From: Candidatus Omnitrophota bacterium
GTDB taxonomy: Bacteria > Omnitrophota > Gorgyraeia > Duberdicusellales > 4484-171
Direction: 5' to 3'
Assembly (NCBI GenBank): GCA_003644405.1
Contig: QNCE01000088.1
Span: forward strand, 1-5,141
DNA: 5,141 bases
This document shows, piece by piece, positions 4,111 through 5,141 of this stretch; the stretch's first letter is position 1, and every line of letters starts with the position of its first letter. The position numbers and the translations under genes were made by a program. The notes under the pieces were generated by a model, which was not told the DNA's origin, did not search any database, and worked only from the letters and a program-made list of their open reading frames with translations.

Positions 4111-5141
4111 ATGGGGAATAGTTTTTTAGACATTACATTTTTTGGTAATCACTTATTGAGTTATTTTATTTTTCTTCTTACCCTTTCTGTTGCAATTTTT
4201 ATTATTAGAGTCTTTAAGAGAATAGCTCTTAGGCGGCTTAAGGAATGGGCTCAGAAAAGTAAAACCACTATTGACGATTTCATCATAGCTCTTATAGAGA
4301 AAATTGGTCTGCCTTTGCTTTATTGGGGGGCATTCTATATCAGTGTGAATATCCTGAAGTTACATCCCTACTTAAGAAAAGTAATTAATATTTTAGGAAT
4401 AGCTATCTTAACGTTAGCAGGGGCTCGTCTTCTGGGGGAAGTTATAAGTTATATTTTTGAGATTTACTGGGTAAAGCGAGGTAAAGATGTGGCGTTACAG
4501 CGGAGCCTTAAAGGGATTTTAAGGGTGATCAGGGTAGTTATCTGGGGATTAGCTATCGTCTTTTTCTTAGATAACTTAGGGTTTAAAATCTCTACGGTAA
4601 TTGCTGGTTTAGGAATTGGAGGCATAGCTGTAGGTTTAGCAGCTCAGGCAATCCTAAAAGATTTGTTCAGCTATTTCTCTATAATTTTTGATCGTCCCTT
4701 TGAGGTAGGAGACTTTATTATCATTGATGACTACTTAGGGACAGTGGAGTATATTGGGGCAAAGACTACGAGAATAAGAAGTTTAAGTGGGGAGCAGTTA
4801 GTTTTTTCCAATACTGACCTTACCGATTCTCGGGTAAGAAACTACAAACGTATGGAAAAAAGGAGGGTTCTTTTTCGCATTGGGGTAGTTTATAGTACTC
4901 CCTTAGAAAAATTGAAAGAGATACCTAAGATAATTGAGAGTATTATTAAAAATGTGAAGGATGCAGTTTTTGATAGGGCACATTTTTTCTCTTATGGTGA
5001 TTTTAGTCTAATTTTTGAGATAGTTTATTACGTTATAGGAAGTGATTATAACAAATATATGGATATTCAACAGGAAATTAACTTTGCTATAAAAGAAGAA
5101 TTCGAAAAACGTGGTATAGAGTTTGCCTATCCTACGCAAAC
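4111..5141 (+). CDS. MscS-family mechanosensitive ion channel (3' end cut by window)
   Basis: Inner-membrane channel that opens under membrane tension to release solutes during osmotic down-shock; family members are heptamers. The window shows 343 codons with no stop. Hydrophobic segments lie at about residues 14-36, 66-82, 90-109, 137-153 and the pore helix 159-187, so it is a small channel with probably five membrane helices instead of the three of E. coli MscS. The pore helix has the small-residue pattern GLGIGGIAVGLAAQA (166-180), where Gly and Ala pack closely, then the linker LKDLFSYFSIIFDRPFEVGD (182-201). The beta domain includes GTVEYIG and the FSNTDLTDSRVRNY segment (232-245), where VPNS is commoner. 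The alpha/beta domain nears its end at GIEFAYPTQ (335-343), matching the usual FPTQT ending, so only a few residues are probably missing. The start is supported by the strong AGGAGGAGG. Ion preference cannot be told from sequence. Confidence 0.93.
   Translation, partial: MGNSFLDITFFGNHLLSYFIFLLTLSVAIFIIRVFKRIALRRLKEWAQKSKTTIDDFIIALIEKIGLPLLYWGAFYISVNILKLHPYLRKVINILGIAILTLAGARLLGEVISYIFEIYWVKRGKDVALQRSLKGILRVIRVVIWGLAIVFFLDNLGFKISTVIAGLGIGGIAVGLAAQAILKDLFSYFSIIFDRPFEVGDFIIIDDYLGTVEYIGAKTTRIRSLSGEQLVFSNTDLTDSRVRNYKRMEKRRVLFRIGVVYSTPLEKLKEIPKIIESIIKNVKDAVFDRAHFFSYGDFSLIFEIVYYVIGSDYNKYMDIQQEINFAIKEEFEKRGIEFAYPTQ

Overview
The window comes from an AT-rich bacterial genome and carries four genes, all on the + strand: a type I glutamine synthetase (658-1974), a small lysine/arginine-tailed protein with an EF-Tu domain II-like fold (2332-2841), an AcuC/class I-type histone deacetylase superfamily protein (2913-4019), and an MscS-family mechanosensitive channel that runs off the right edge just before its expected end (4111 to beyond 5141). 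I see no tRNA, rRNA, CRISPR array, intact transposase or prophage gene. The low GC, the very AT-rich spacers and a GC-rich palindrome of the cctgcct/aggcagg type would fit an uncultivated candidate-phylum bacterium (Omnitrophota-like or similar). That placement is a weak impression, not a demonstrated assignment.

Layout. Positions 1-612 have no convincing gene. They hold a strongly structured stretch (about 107-368) of nested inverted repeats, including a GC-rich hairpin and a perfect 14-bp inverted repeat, bracketed by 16-of-18 matching inverted ends that start and end with TA. It could be a miniature mobile element or a structured RNA. The glutamine synthetase follows a promoter-like region with an 8-bp dyad, then a 23-bp tandem duplication that gives the gene two consecutive ribosome-binding sequences. 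Positions 1975-2331 are non-coding, with one AT-rich stem-loop followed by T-rich sequence, possibly a weak terminator, and then a promoter-like TATAAT upstream of the next gene.

The last three genes are closely spaced (71 and 91 bp gaps) and co-oriented, so they may be partly co-transcribed, although each gap also has promoter-like sequence. The glutamine synthetase assimilates ammonia and lacks the usual adenylylation tyrosine, so it is probably not controlled by GlnE. The most interesting pairing is a protein with a histone-H1-like lysine-rich tail encoded immediately upstream of a zinc lysine-deacetylase-family enzyme. An enzyme-substrate link is only a hypothesis. The MscS channel looks like an ordinary osmotic safety valve with no obvious tie to the others. 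I did not find a clearly new multi-gene system.
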